Source: Cyanobium sp. CH-040 (lineage in GTDB: Bacteria; Cyanobacteriota; Cyanobacteriia; PCC-6307; Cyanobiaceae). From it: a DNA stretch of 64,000 bases. The DNA is taken from assembly GCF_024346135.1 (NCBI RefSeq), contig NZ_JAGQCJ010000004.1, positions 1-64,000 of the forward strand, read 5' to 3'. Below, in pieces: positions 1 through 10,137 of the stretch. Within the stretch, counting starts at the first letter, position 1. The number at the start of each line of letters is the position of its first letter. The notes below the pieces were generated by a model. It did not search any database. It saw only the letters and a list, made by a program, of their open reading frames with translations, and had not been told where the DNA came from. A program made the translations under genes and the position numbers.

Positions 1-320
1 AAACGCTGCAGCGCCGACGATATTGGGGGGGAAGCCCCCTGAGAAAATAGGACGATGCCAGGATAAACCTCCACATCATTGCCACTCCATCCAGCAAGGA
101 CGCGCTGAGCGCTGCCGCAGCACAGGCCGCGCGGCAGGGCCAGCGGTCGGGCACTGCCTCATGAGTCGCTGTGATGCCTCAGCTGTCTGTCCATTCTTGG
201 TTTTTTAGGTCAGGACCCAGCACCCGGGGGCTTGCCTCTCTTGGGGATCTGAACCTGTCAGGCCGGCAGCCGATACGCTCCTGATTGTCTACCCTAAGCT
301 GCCACTGACGTTGTACGCCC
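1..320. other. Upstream region without a recognisable gene
   Basis: No convincing coding frame or RNA gene is visible before the BrkB-like gene. A short G/C inverted repeat (GGGGG, 5-base loop, CCCCC) lies at about 26-39 but lacks a T-run on either strand, so it is not a clear terminator. A six-T run near 206-211 has no good stem before it. An open frame at 23-208 has low-complexity, unfamiliar sequence and was not accepted. The region probably holds the promoter of the gene starting at 321, but I cannot point to convincing -35/-10 boxes. Confidence 0.4.
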
Positions 321-1244
321 ATGGGCTGGCCTGTTCAGCGCCTTCGTGCACTCGTCAGGCCGTTCTGGTGTGCGCTGTTGCTCTGGAACAGAGAGGGCTG
401 CACTGATCTGAGTGCCGCGTTCGCCTATCACACCCTGCAGTCCCTGCTGCCGATCCTGCTGATCGCTCTGTCCTTCATCGCCTGGTTCCTGGGTCGCGAT
501 GAGGTGCTGGTGGACCAGCTGCTTGATCAGCTGGTGGGCATCGTGCCCGCATCAACCCTGGAGCTTCTGGAATCGTCCCTGGCGGGATTCATCCGGCAGA
601 GCGCCGGCGCCGGGGTCCTCGGCCTCGGTGTGCTGGTGTTCACCGCCAGCAATGCCTACCTGGCACTCAGCCGTGGAGCTGACCGTCTCTGGTGGCAGGG
701 CGCCACCCACCGTTTTGAGCGCTCCTGGGTCAGCGCTCTGCGGCATCAGTTTCAGCTGCGCCTCAAGGCCATGGCCCTGCTGGCTGTGCTGTCACTGCTG
801 TTCGTTCTGGATCAGCGGGTGTCGCGGGTGTCGCGGGTGCCCTTCCCTGCACCTGCGGCGCTGAAGCAATGGCTCGATAGCAACCTGCCCGTGCTCCAGG
901 GTTGGCAGCAGCAGGTGACTGCGGGGGTGGATGTGTTGGTGTCGTTCGCGCTCTCCTTTCTGGCGGCGCACCTGCTGCTGTGGATGCTGCCATCTCGGCC
1001 TGTCCGCTGGAATCTGCTGTTCCCAGGGGCCGCGTTCATCGCTTCCGCGCTGACCCTCCTCAATCTTCTGCTGGGCCGCATCCTGCTCGCGCTTGGTCAG
1101 CGCTTTCAGGCGTACGGGGTCATCGGCGGTGTGCTGGTGTTCAGTCTGTGGGTATGGATGGTGGGCGCCATCCTCTACTACGGGCAGTGCCTCTCCATCA
1201 CCATGGGCAGGCGTCAGGATGGGGTTGCAGGGCAACTCTCCTGA
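321..1244 (+). CDS. YihY/BrkB-family inner membrane protein
   Basis: 307 residues, the usual length for the YihY/UPF0761 (BrkB) family. The N-terminal part has the family signature of 'AAFAYHTLQSLLPILLIALS' followed by an amphipathic stretch and further strongly hydrophobic segments (roughly residues 38-60, 95-115, 150-165, 205-225, 235-260 and 270-295). The 'YGVIGGVLVFSLWVWM' stretch near the C-terminus is also typical. The protein sits in the cytoplasmic membrane; its biochemical role is not established, and the old 'ribonuclease BN' name is known to be wrong. The ATG at 321 is the first in-frame start. The next gene on the same strand begins two bases after the stop, so they probably share a transcript. 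Confidence 0.85.
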   Translation: MGWPVQRLRALVRPFWCALLLWNREGCTDLSAAFAYHTLQSLLPILLIALSFIAWFLGRDEVLVDQLLDQLVGIVPASTLELLESSLAGFIRQSAGAGVLGLGVLVFTASNAYLALSRGADRLWWQGATHRFERSWVSALRHQFQLRLKAMALLAVLSLLFVLDQRVSRVSRVPFPAPAALKQWLDSNLPVLQGWQQQVTAGVDVLVSFALSFLAAHLLLWMLPSRPVRWNLLFPGAAFIASALTLLNLLLGRILLALGQRFQAYGVIGGVLVFSLWVWMVGAILYYGQCLSITMGRRQDGVAGQLS

Positions 1245-1246
1245 CC

Positions 1247-1588
1247 ATGCAACGGCCGATTCCCTGGTTCTGGATCCTGCTGGCTCTGCTGCTGCTCCTG
1301 GCCCCCGGGCCGGCCGGGCGTTTCCTCATTGATCTGCTGGGCAGCATCACGTTGCTGCTGCTGGTGCTGCCGCTGCTCCTCGGCGTGGCCGGCTTCGTCG
1401 GCTGGCAGATCCTCAGGCGTCGTCTGCGCACCTGCGAGGTGTGCGGGTTCAGCAGCCTGGATCAGGAGGTCTGCCCGGCCTGTGGAACGTCCTTTGCTGC
1501 CTCCTCCCCGCAGCCATCCGCAGACGTCGCCGCGGCAGACGCAACCATCGACGTGGAGGTGGTGGAAGTCAAGGATCAGTCTCCCTGA
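1247..1588 (+). CDS. Small membrane protein with a C-terminal zinc-ribbon-like motif
   Basis: 113 residues. Two hydrophobic segments occupy residues about 6-23 and 28-50 and are followed by 'RRRLRTCEVCGF' and 'CPACG', giving a CxxC-x10-CxxC arrangement typical of zinc ribbons. The acidic, alanine-rich tail after the ribbon looks disordered. I do not recognise a named family. The start chosen is the ATG two bases after the BrkB-like stop; the open frame extends further upstream but only inside the BrkB gene. The 3' end overlaps the convergent DUF2834 gene by 13 bases. Function unknown; the layout suggests a membrane-anchored metal-binding domain facing the cytoplasm. Confidence 0.65.
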   Translation: MQRPIPWFWILLALLLLLAPGPAGRFLIDLLGSITLLLLVLPLLLGVAGFVGWQILRRRLRTCEVCGFSSLDQEVCPACGTSFAASSPQPSADVAAADATIDVEVVEVKDQSP

Positions 1589-2010
1589 GCCCGGGTCGGC
1601 GAGTCGTCGGCCTGCCGTCTGAGTTCCGCAAGCCGACGCTCCCGCAGATACAGAAACAATGGGGCGCCGCAGGCAAATGCCAGGGTGAAGCAGCTGAGCA
1701 GCACCCAGGGCAGTCCCCGCATCTGCAGGCGGCGGCCTTCGTGAACGATCCAGATCAGCACCGCCGTGGCGCCGATGGCCAGGTCGCGGGAGAGGGACTC
1801 TGCCGCTGGATTGGCGGAGGCCAGTCGCAGGAACAGTCCCAGATCACCCGCTGAGCCGTACTGATGGATGAAGGCGATGTTCGCCAGCCAGGGCAGCACG
1901 GCTCCGGCGATGGCCAAGGCCAGGTACACCCACTGCAGCCAGGCCGAGTGGTGCTCACCGCCCTGCTGGAGGGGCTCCGGTGTGATCGAGGGCTGCGGAG
2001 TCGGGCTCAT
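1576..2010 (-). CDS. DUF2834-like multi-pass membrane protein
   Basis: 144 residues with about four hydrophobic segments (residues roughly 23-42, 45-65, 78-90 and 98-122) and a charged C-terminus ('YLRERRLAELRRQ'). The pattern 'LALAIAGAVLPWLANIAFI', then 'LAIGATAVLIWIVHEGRR' and a final membrane span fits DUF2834, a small membrane family of unknown function seen in cyanobacteria. It lies downstream of xseA-xseB on the same strand (32 bases after xseB), so it may be co-transcribed. Its 3' end overlaps the opposite-strand zinc-ribbon gene by 13 bases. Family assignment is by pattern recall only. Confidence 0.65.
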   Translation of the reverse strand: MSPTPQPSITPEPLQQGGEHHSAWLQWVYLALAIAGAVLPWLANIAFIHQYGSAGDLGLFLRLASANPAAESLSRDLAIGATAVLIWIVHEGRRLQMRGLPWVLLSCFTLAFACGAPLFLYLRERRLAELRRQADDSPTRAQGD

Positions 2011-2042
2011 ATGGCGGGGCTGGGAGGATGGTGGCTCGGTGG

Positions 2043-2357
2043 TCAGTCCTGGGAGGAGAGGGGGCCACCGGGTTGCGGGGGGGCATCCGGGTCGTTGAGC
2101 GCATCCCAGAGCAGGACGTCCTGCTCCACCTGATCCAGGATCGCTCCGCAGCGCCGGGCGTAGGCCTGACCGCGCCGGTACAGGCCGATCATCGCCTCGA
2201 CATCGAGATCACTGGCCTGCAGCTCCGCCAGCACCAGCTCCAGGGCGGTCCGGGCCTGGCTGTAGCTGAGATCGCCGGCGGCGCCGTCCGCACCCTCATG
2301 GTGCTCACGGGCTGCCGGCTGCGGGGGAGTCGGGTCCTTGCTGGTTTTTCTGGCCAT
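2043..2357 (-). CDS. xseB: Exodeoxyribonuclease VII small subunit
   Basis: 104 residues. The core from about residue 34 ('SYSQARTALELVLAELQASD', then 'LDVEAMIGLYRRGQAYARRC') is the helical XseB fold, with the usual spacing of an EL/LD helix and an acidic tail. It binds the large subunit in multiple copies to form exonuclease VII, which degrades single-stranded DNA in the cytoplasm in both directions without ATP. It is about 20 residues longer than the E. coli protein because of a low-complexity N-terminus. It follows xseA by 36 bases on the same strand, the expected operon order. Confidence 0.88.
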   Translation of the reverse strand: MARKTSKDPTPPQPAAREHHEGADGAAGDLSYSQARTALELVLAELQASDLDVEAMIGLYRRGQAYARRCGAILDQVEQDVLLWDALNDPDAPPQPGGPLSSQD

Positions 2358-2393
2358 CGATCAACAGGCGCCGGTGGGTCCTGGCAGTCGCCA

Positions 2394-3563
2394 TCAACTC
2401 TGACCCAGCCACTCCGCAGGCGCTGCCTCCACCTGCTGCACCAGGGCCTCTGCACGACCATCGGCCAGGGTCAGCAGCACCCCGTCACCTGGATGGAGCT
2501 GGGATGTGCTGCGAACCAGCCCGCCGTCGGCGGTACGCAGCAGGGCGAACCCCCGTGCCAGCGCGTGCTGGGGGGAAAGGGCCTCCAGAAGCACCCGGCT
2601 GCGCTCGAGATCCAGCCGCCGCCGGTCCAGCTGGCCACGCGGGTGCAGCTGGGCGAGCCGCTCCAGCAGCCCTCCAAGCTGCTGACGCTCTCCCTGCAAC
2701 CGCAGTCCCACCACCTGGGTGAGATGGCGGCGCAGTTGCTGCAGCGCAGATGCGGCCAGGTGCTGATCGGGCAGCAAGGCCACCAGGGCCGCCGTCGGTG
2801 TGGCTGCCCGGTAGTCGGCCACCAGATCAGCGATGGTGGTGTCGTCCTCATGGCCGATGCCGCTCACCACCGGCACGGTGGATGCGGCGATGCAGCGGGC
2901 GAGCCGTTCGCCGTCGAAGACGGCGAGGTCCTCACGGTTCCCGCCGCCACGGGCCAGCACGATGGCTTCGACTCCCAGCGTCTCGGCGCGGGTGCAGAGG
3001 CGCTCCAGGGCCATGGCGATCTGCTCCTCGGCGTTGCCCTGGACCGGGATCGGCACCACCAGCACCCGGGTGGCAGGCCACCGCTCGGCGGCGGTGCGCA
3101 GCATGTCGGCCAGGGCCGAGCTGGGCACGCTGGTCAGCAGGGCGATGCAGGCCGGGGTGTCCGGCAGGGGACGTTTGCGGCGGGGATCGAACAGGCCCTC
3201 AGGCTCCAGCCGGTCGCGCACCCGCTCGAAGCGGCGCAGCACGCTGGAGAGACTCGGGCGCAGGTCGAGGATCTGAACGCTGAGACTGGCGCGGGTGGCC
3301 CAGAAATTCAGTTTGCCCACCACCACAACCCCGTCGCCCTCGGCCGGCTGGAAGCTCAGCTTCGCCAGTTGGCTGGCCCAGACGACGCCCGAAATGGACG
3401 CGGTCTCATCGACCAGATCCATCCACAGGTGGCCTTTCCTGACCTGAGGCCGGCTCACCGTGGCGTCGAGCAGGAAGCGGGGGGCGAAGCCCCGCTCCAG
3501 CAGAGTGGCCACAGCGCGGTTGAGGCTGGTGACGCTGTAGCGGGGAAGCGGCGGCTCAGTCAT
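2394..3563 (-). CDS. xseA: Exodeoxyribonuclease VII large subunit
   Basis: 389 residues, short compared with about 450 in E. coli but normal for picocyanobacteria. The N-terminal OB-fold is visible ('RYSVTSLNRAVATLLERGF', 'GHLWMDLVDETASISGVVWA', 'VVVVGKLNFWATRASLSVQI'), followed by the catalytic core with 'IALLTSVPSSALADMLRTA' and 'IVLARGGGNREDLAVFDGE', then 'VPVVSGIGHEDDTTIADLVA', which carry the conserved Arg, Gly and Asp residues of the family. A helical C-terminal region is shortened. With XseB it hydrolyses single-stranded DNA to oligonucleotides during repair and recombination. Confidence 0.95.
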   Translation of the reverse strand: MTEPPLPRYSVTSLNRAVATLLERGFAPRFLLDATVSRPQVRKGHLWMDLVDETASISGVVWASQLAKLSFQPAEGDGVVVVGKLNFWATRASLSVQILDLRPSLSSVLRRFERVRDRLEPEGLFDPRRKRPLPDTPACIALLTSVPSSALADMLRTAAERWPATRVLVVPIPVQGNAEEQIAMALERLCTRAETLGVEAIVLARGGGNREDLAVFDGERLARCIAASTVPVVSGIGHEDDTTIADLVADYRAATPTAALVALLPDQHLAASALQQLRRHLTQVVGLRLQGERQQLGGLLERLAQLHPRGQLDRRRLDLERSRVLLEALSPQHALARGFALLRTADGGLVRSTSQLHPGDGVLLTLADGRAEALVQQVEAAPAEWLGQS

Positions 3564-3745
3564 GGCGCCGGCTGAGTCGCGACTCCCGGATGTGAATCGC
3601 TGCTGGGGAGAGCGTGTTGTGATCCAGGGGCAAGCACACGCTGCTGCTGATCAGGCCGCGGTGCTGATCAGGCCGAGCGCTCAGGGCCGAGGCCGGGTGG
3701 CTGAGGGGTGGACCGAGAAGGGAAAGGGCGTGAAGACCGGACAAA

Positions 3746-3767
3746 GCGGCACCTTCAGGCTTGCCGC
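3746..3767 (-). terminator. Weak stem-loop downstream of hli
   Basis: On the minus strand GCGGCA and TGCCGC form a six-pair stem around a small inner CC/GG hairpin with a TGAA loop, followed by TTTG. It lies about 90 bases after the hli stop and could end that transcript. The T-tract is short, so this is a tentative call. Confidence 0.3.
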
Positions 3768-3854
3768 TGCCAGTGTCCGTCACGCCCTGCTCCGGTCTGA
3801 TGGCTGCTCCCGTGTGATGGTTGCTCAGACCTGTGGCTGCTCAGGGCTGCGGGA

Positions 3855-4001
3855 TCAGCCGAGGCCGATCTGGGCCAGGATGCCCTGGCCGGTGAGCAGC
3901 TCGGTGGCCAGGCCGATCACGAAACCCATCATGGCCAGACGGCCGTTCCAGGTTTCGGCGAAGTTCACGAATCCGAAGCGGGGCTGGGAAGCGTCAGACA
4001 T
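3855..4001 (-). CDS. hli: High-light-inducible protein (HLIP/one-helix CAB-like)
   Basis: 48 residues. The single membrane helix holds the chlorophyll-binding signature 'ETWNGRLAMMGFVIGLATE' (residues 16-34; E16, N19 and R21 are the key residues), preceded by 'RFGFVNFAE', which is typical of cyanobacterial HLIPs. These proteins bind chlorophyll and carotenoid in thylakoids and protect photosystem assembly intermediates under high light. The C-terminal 'LTGQGILAQIGLG' is the usual short lumen-side tail. The gene is monocistronic, with a readable promoter about 110 bases upstream of its ATG. It is shorter than most gene-finders' cutoff and easy to miss. Confidence 0.93.
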   Translation of the reverse strand: MSDASQPRFGFVNFAETWNGRLAMMGFVIGLATELLTGQGILAQIGLG

Positions 4002-4113
4002 GGCTGGATCGCAACGCAATGGAGGGGTGGAGAAAGGCGTGCCGGGGACACGGTCCGGAGGGAATCCCGGCCTTGGCGGCCTGGATCGGCGGGCCGGTCA
4101 GCGCACCGAACAA

Positions 4114-4142
4114 ATTGTAAAGAAGCTTGGTGATGGATTGAC
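4114..4142 (-). promoter_or_regulatory. Sigma70-type promoter for hli
   Basis: On the minus strand GTCAAT (complement of 4137-4142) and TACAAT (complement of 4114-4119) are separated by exactly 17 bases. They would start a transcript near 4107, leaving a 5' leader of about 105 bases before the hli ATG at 4001. The local drop in GC here contrasts with the surroundings. The -35 box is poor, so this is a prediction. Confidence 0.5.
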
Positions 4143-4178
4143 GGCTTCTGGCCATCCTGTTCGCCGGCCGGGGGGCTG

Positions 4179-4972
4179 ATGGCCCCGGGGGAAGCGCCGA
4201 CGCGTCGACGGGTCCTGGAGCGGCGGCTTGCGGGGCCCCTGCCTCGGGCTCCGGAGCTCGTGCTGGTGACCGACCTCGACGGCACCCTCCTGGACGGTGA
4301 GCTCCCTGAGCGCCGCAGTCTCTATCGCTGGCTGGAGCGGCAGCGGCAGCGGGTGCTGCATGTGTTCTGCACCGGCCGCGGCCTGACCTCCGTCGAGGGG
4401 CTGCTCAGGGAGCAGCGGCCGCTGGGGTTGCGGGCTCCCCACCTGGTGATCAGCGATGTGGGGTGCACCGTGGCCTGCGGCACCAGCCTGCAACCCCTGC
4501 CGGAGATGCTGGAGCCGATCGAAGCCCGTTGGCGAGGCAAGAGCCGGAAGCTGGCACCGCTGCTGAAGGACGTCCCCGGCCTGTCACCCCAGCCCATCAG
4601 CACGGACCGGCGTCTGGGCTACACCTATCAGCCCCAGCGCTTCGACCCCGCCCTCATCCCACGCCTGGAGCGCTATGGGGTGGACTGTCTGCTCTCGGGT
4701 GAGCGCTATTTCGACGTGCTGCCGGCGGGTGTCAACAAGGGAAGCACCCTGCGCCTGCTGCTGGACTGGCTCGGGGTCGACGACGGCCGGGTGGTCACGG
4801 CCGGTGACAGCCTCAACGATCTGGCCATGTTCGAGACGGGGCTGGCGGGAATCATGGTGGCCAATGCCGAGCCCGCCCTGCGCAGCCTGCTCCCGCGGCT
4901 GCCACGCACCTATGGCGCGCGCGCCCAGGGATGCGCCGGCATCGTCGAGGGCCTGCACCACTTCGGCTTTGC

Positions 4973-4988
<16 letters not shown>
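4179..4988 (+). CDS. HAD-superfamily sugar-phosphate phosphatase (S6PP/Cof-like)
   Basis: 269 residues. Motif I 'VTDLDGTLLDGELPERR' has the nucleophile D32 and acid D34. A Ser/Thr motif is visible at 'HVFCTGRGLTSVEGLL', the conserved Lys at 'GVNKGSTLRLLLDWLGV' and motif IV at 'TAGDSLNDLAMF' (D210, D214). The type IIB cap lies between. Overall it resembles the sucrose-phosphate-phosphatase domain family (S6PP), which also includes glucosyl- or mannosylglycerate phosphatases, so the substrate cannot be fixed. It might serve compatible-solute synthesis, but no partner synthase is in the window. The 3' end overlaps convergent hrpB by 16 bases. Confidence 0.8.
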
Positions 4989-7492
<2,504 letters not shown>

Positions 7493-7508
7493 GGCCCGGG
7501 TGCGCGGA

Positions 7509-7892
7509 TCAGCGCACGTGGCGCATGCCGTCGACGGGGTGGTAGGCCTCGCCGGTGAGCTCCTCGTAGACGATCGCGGGCAGGCCGGTTTCGAACATCG
7601 TCTGCAGGGCCTCCTTGAGGTAGGGGTTCCAGCCGCCGGTGCTCACCTTGCCGTGACGCACGGTCCAGTCCCAGGTGCCCTGCAGATCGCGGGGAATGCG
7701 CCCCTCGCGGTCCCGGCGGGCCACCAGATCCTGCGATTCGAGCAGTCCCACCAGCACCGGCGCCTTGCCGTAGGCCGGAGTGAGGCTGAGCTCAAGGCGC
7801 ACCGGATCCTCCTTGGTCAGCTTGAGGCGAAACCGGGGCGGCAGCTTCAGGTTGCGCAGCACTGCTGCCACGATTCGCGTGCGTTGATCCAA
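7509..7892 (-). CDS. Conserved cyanobacterial hypothetical protein
   Basis: 127 residues, soluble, with no signal peptide or membrane segment. I do not know a function. Visible features are a basic N-terminus ('RTRIVAAVLRNLKLPPRFRL'), the phrase 'AYGKAPVLVGLLESQDLVA' and a C-terminal segment rich in aromatic and acidic residues ('TWDWTVRHGKVSTGGWNPYL'). The pattern looks like one I recall from picocyanobacterial genomes as a conserved hypothetical. The start used is TTG at 7892, the only one that keeps the conserved-looking N-terminus. It lies 16 bases upstream of hrpB on the same strand, so co-transcription is likely. Confidence 0.65.
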   Translation of the reverse strand: MDQRTRIVAAVLRNLKLPPRFRLKLTKEDPVRLELSLTPAYGKAPVLVGLLESQDLVARRDREGRIPRDLQGTWDWTVRHGKVSTGGWNPYLKEALQTMFETGLPAIVYEELTGEAYHPVDGMRHVR

Positions 7893-7958
7893 GCCGGTTG
7901 TCTCCGTCGATTCAAGGACTGGTCCTTGAGCCTATTCAGTGGAGGGGTCGGGCCGGAT

Positions 7959-8255
7959 TCAGGCGGGATCGCCAGGGGGGGCGGAGGGGTCCTGATCGCT
8001 GCCGAAGCGCACGGTGAGCAGATCCTCCCGGGTGAGCTGGCCCTCGGCATCCAGCAGCTCCGGGTGGATGGTGAGGCGGCCGGTGCGATCACCGGGGCCG
8101 TTCCGATCCGGGGTGGAAGGGTCGAGCGAAGGGGCGGGCGTGGGGCGTGATGCCGCCTGAAACCCCTGACCCATCACCCTGAACGCCTGCCAGAGGAGGA
8201 CGAGGAAGCAGACGCCGTACAGGATGGGGAAGATCTGGGAGAGAAGGGCACTCAT
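7959..8255 (-). CDS. DUF2973 single-span membrane protein
   Basis: 98 residues. An N-terminal membrane helix ('ILYGVCFLVLLWQAFRVMG', residues about 11-29) is followed by a Pro/Ser-rich linker and the conserved block 'GRLTIHPELLDAEGQLTRED' with 'LLTVRF', which is the hallmark of DUF2973, a cyanobacterial family of unknown function. The ATG at 8255 gives the usual length; a longer open frame upstream has no such similarity. The 37-codon membrane protein gene lies just upstream on the same strand. The acidic 'LLD' block suggests a cytoplasmic docking segment, but that is inference. Confidence 0.78.
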   Translation of the reverse strand: MSALLSQIFPILYGVCFLVLLWQAFRVMGQGFQAASRPTPAPSLDPSTPDRNGPGDRTGRLTIHPELLDAEGQLTREDLLTVRFGSDQDPSAPPGDPA

Positions 8256-8301
8256 GGGCTCGGGCCCGCTGCTGAGGCGGGATGCGCAGCCGACCCACCC
8301 A

Positions 8302-8415
8302 TCATCGCCTGGCCTGGTCGGATGCGCTGGACGCCGAGGCGAGCATCCAGGCCCAGAGGGTGGTGCAGGCGGCGCCGAATGCCAGGAAGGCCAGAAGCAG
8401 CCGGGATGTGTCCAT
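8302..8415 (-). CDS. Possible 37-residue single-span membrane protein
   Basis: A short frame from ATG 8415 encodes 'MDTSRLLLAFLAFGAACTTL' followed by 'WAWMLASASSASDQARR'. It has one clear membrane span with a basic tail. It precedes the DUF2973 gene by 46 bases on the same strand, and the intervening DNA contains nothing else. Its small size means chance cannot be excluded, but the clean N-terminus, single helix and charged end are typical of the small membrane proteins of cyanobacteria. Function unknown. Confidence 0.45.
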   Translation of the reverse strand: MDTSRLLLAFLAFGAACTTLWAWMLASASSASDQARR

Positions 8416-8608
8416 GGCTTGAAATATTTCTTCGTACAGGATAGGCCGCCTGCCCTGGCGGCGCCCACCGGGGCGGGTGGGGTGGGGCAGCGGTGGGGTG
8501 TTTGTGGGGCAGTGGGCGATGGAAGGGCCGGTCCGCCCCCCTTTCTGTGGCCTGGCCCTCCTGGTTACGGTCCAGTCATCCCCCTGGTGCGGCCTTCCGC
8601 CTCCAGTC

Positions 8609-9775
8609 ATGTCCGTTCTCCGCTCACGCGTTCCGGCCCGGCAACGCCTGCTGCTGCTGCCCCTGCTGCTGGCCGGCCTCAGCCGGCCTCCGGCGGCCCT
8701 GGCCTCCACCCCCGCAGCCATCGCCGCGTCCCCCACGTCTCCCGCGGTGGCTGCCGCCCTCGGCCGCCAGTCCTTCGTGGCCGCTGCGGTGCGGCGCACC
8801 AGTCCTTCGGTGGTGACGATCGACACCGAGCGCACCGTGACGGTGGGCGGCCAGTCCGGCGTGCCCAGTTCGCTGTTCAACGATCCTCTGTTCCGCCAGT
8901 TCTTCGGACTGCCGCAGCAGAGTCAGCCTCCCAGGCCCTCCCAGCGCACCGAGCGGGGCCAGGGCAGCGGCTTCATCTTTCAGCCTGATGGCCTGATCCT
9001 CACCAACGCCCATGTGGTGGAGCGCACGGACAAGGTGACCGTGGGGCTGCAGGATGGCCGCCGCGTTCTCGGCACCGTGGTGGGCCTGGACCGGCTCACC
9101 GACCTGGCGGTGGTGCGGCTGGATGGTTCCGGTCCGTGGCCGGTGGCTCCCCTCGGCAACTCCGACCGTCTCGAGGTGGGCGAGTGGGCCATCGCCGTCG
9201 GCAACCCCTATGGCCTGGACAACACGGTGACGATGGGGATCATCAGCAACCTCAACCGCAATGCGGCCAAGCTGGGGATCACCGACCGCCGTCTGGACCT
9301 GATCCAGACCGATGCCGCCATCAACCCGGGGAATTCGGGCGGACCCCTGCTCAATGCCGACGGCGAAGTGATCGGCATCAACACCCTGGTGCGGTCAGGC
9401 CCCGGGGCAGGCCTGGGTTTCGCGATCCCGATCAACAGGGCCCGTGACATCGCCCGTCAGCTGGTGGCCAGTGGACGGGTGAGCCATCCGGTGATCGGCA
9501 TCGGCATGGACGCCGTTCGCCCGGGCGATGGCACCGGGGTTGACCGTGGCGTGCGGGTGGCCTCGGTGGTGGCCAACAGTCCGGCCCAGCGGGCGGGATT
9601 GCGGCAGGGCGATGTGGTGGTTGCGGCCAACGGCCAGCCGGTGCTGGAGCCCTCCCAGCTGGTGACGGCTGTGGAACGGGTCGGCGTGGGGGGCAGGCTC
9701 AACCTCAGCATCAACCGCCAGGGGCAGATGGTGAACCTCGAGGTGGTGCCGGCGCAGCTGAGCAGCAACCGCTGA
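8609..9775 (+). CDS. htrA: HtrA/DegP-type periplasmic or thylakoid-lumen serine protease
   Basis: 388 residues. A signal peptide covers about residues 1-33 ('[20 protein letters not shown]'). The trypsin-like domain has a complete triad: H135 in 'LTNAHVVE', D165 in '[12 protein letters not shown]' and S243 in '[20 protein letters not shown]'. One PDZ domain follows (residues about 290-375, '[19 protein letters not shown]'). This one-PDZ layout matches cyanobacterial HhoA/HhoB/HtrA, which degrade misfolded exported proteins. The ATG at 8609 is chosen because it opens directly on the signal peptide; the open frame extends 44 codons upstream without similarity. The 3' end is overlapped antisense by the next entry. 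Confidence 0.93.
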   Translation: MSVLRSRVPARQRLLLLPLLLAGLSRPPAALASTPAAIAASPTSPAVAAALGRQSFVAAAVRRTSPSVVTIDTERTVTVGGQSGVPSSLFNDPLFRQFFGLPQQSQPPRPSQRTERGQGSGFIFQPDGLILTNAHVVERTDKVTVGLQDGRRVLGTVVGLDRLTDLAVVRLDGSGPWPVAPLGNSDRLEVGEWAIAVGNPYGLDNTVTMGIISNLNRNAAKLGITDRRLDLIQTDAAINPGNSGGPLLNADGEVIGINTLVRSGPGAGLGFAIPINRARDIARQLVASGRVSHPVIGIGMDAVRPGDGTGVDRGVRVASVVANSPAQRAGLRQGDVVVAANGQPVLEPSQLVTAVERVGVGGRLNLSINRQGQMVNLEVVPAQLSSNR

Positions 9776-10023
9776 GCTGTCCCCGCCCTGTGGGATCTGG
9801 CCGCCTGACCCCACGGGGCGGCCAGGTTGCGGCCCAGGGTGGGAGGGGCACTCAGCTGCTGGCGCATCACCCACTGGGTCGCGGCCTTCTGGCTCTGCCA
9901 GGCCTGCAGCAGCTGTTTGGCGATCCCCTGCAGCACCTTGGGGTCGGCCGTCTCGTCGATGGCCCGGCTCATGCGCTCCAGCTCGAACTGCTGGCCCAGG
10001 GAAAGGGCGAGAGGTTCCGTCAT
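9457..10023 (-). CDS. Conserved small cyanobacterial protein, apparently with a read-through C-terminal extension
   Basis: Residues 1-60 ('[20 protein letters not shown]' ... '[17 protein letters not shown]') match a short helical family I recall from picocyanobacteria, normally about 65-70 residues. Here no stop follows: the frame continues for some 125 further codons, of which the last 106 run antisense through the 3' third of htrA. That tail is rich in Arg, Thr, Pro and Ser and looks like antisense translation rather than an evolved domain. Either the stop was lost or an indel is present. The conserved head is well supported; the extended end is not. Confidence 0.5.
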   Translation of the reverse strand: MTEPLALSLGQQFELERMSRAIDETADPKVLQGIAKQLLQAWQSQKAATQWVMRQQLSAPPTLGRNLAAPWGQAARSHRAGTAQRLLLSCAGTTSRFTICPWRLMLRLSLPPTPTRSTAVTSWEGSSTGWPLAATTTSPCRNPARWAGLLATTEATRTPRSTPVPSPGRTASMPMPITGWLTRPLATS

Positions 10024-10137
10024 GGGGGGCTCCTGGATCGGCGTCTACGGCTGCAAGGCTACAAACTGTTGCAATAGGTTGCGTAGCGGTTGCGACGAGC
10101 CCTCGGGTTTGTCCTTGTTCCCGAATCCGGGCGGGCC

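Noticed and set aside
26-39. GGGGG/CCCCC hairpin as a terminator of an upstream gene
   Set aside because: No U-tract follows on either strand.
3556-3783. 75-codon minus-strand frame upstream of xseA
   Set aside because: No similarity to known families, no good start signal and it overlaps the xseA start; the region is better read as intergenic.
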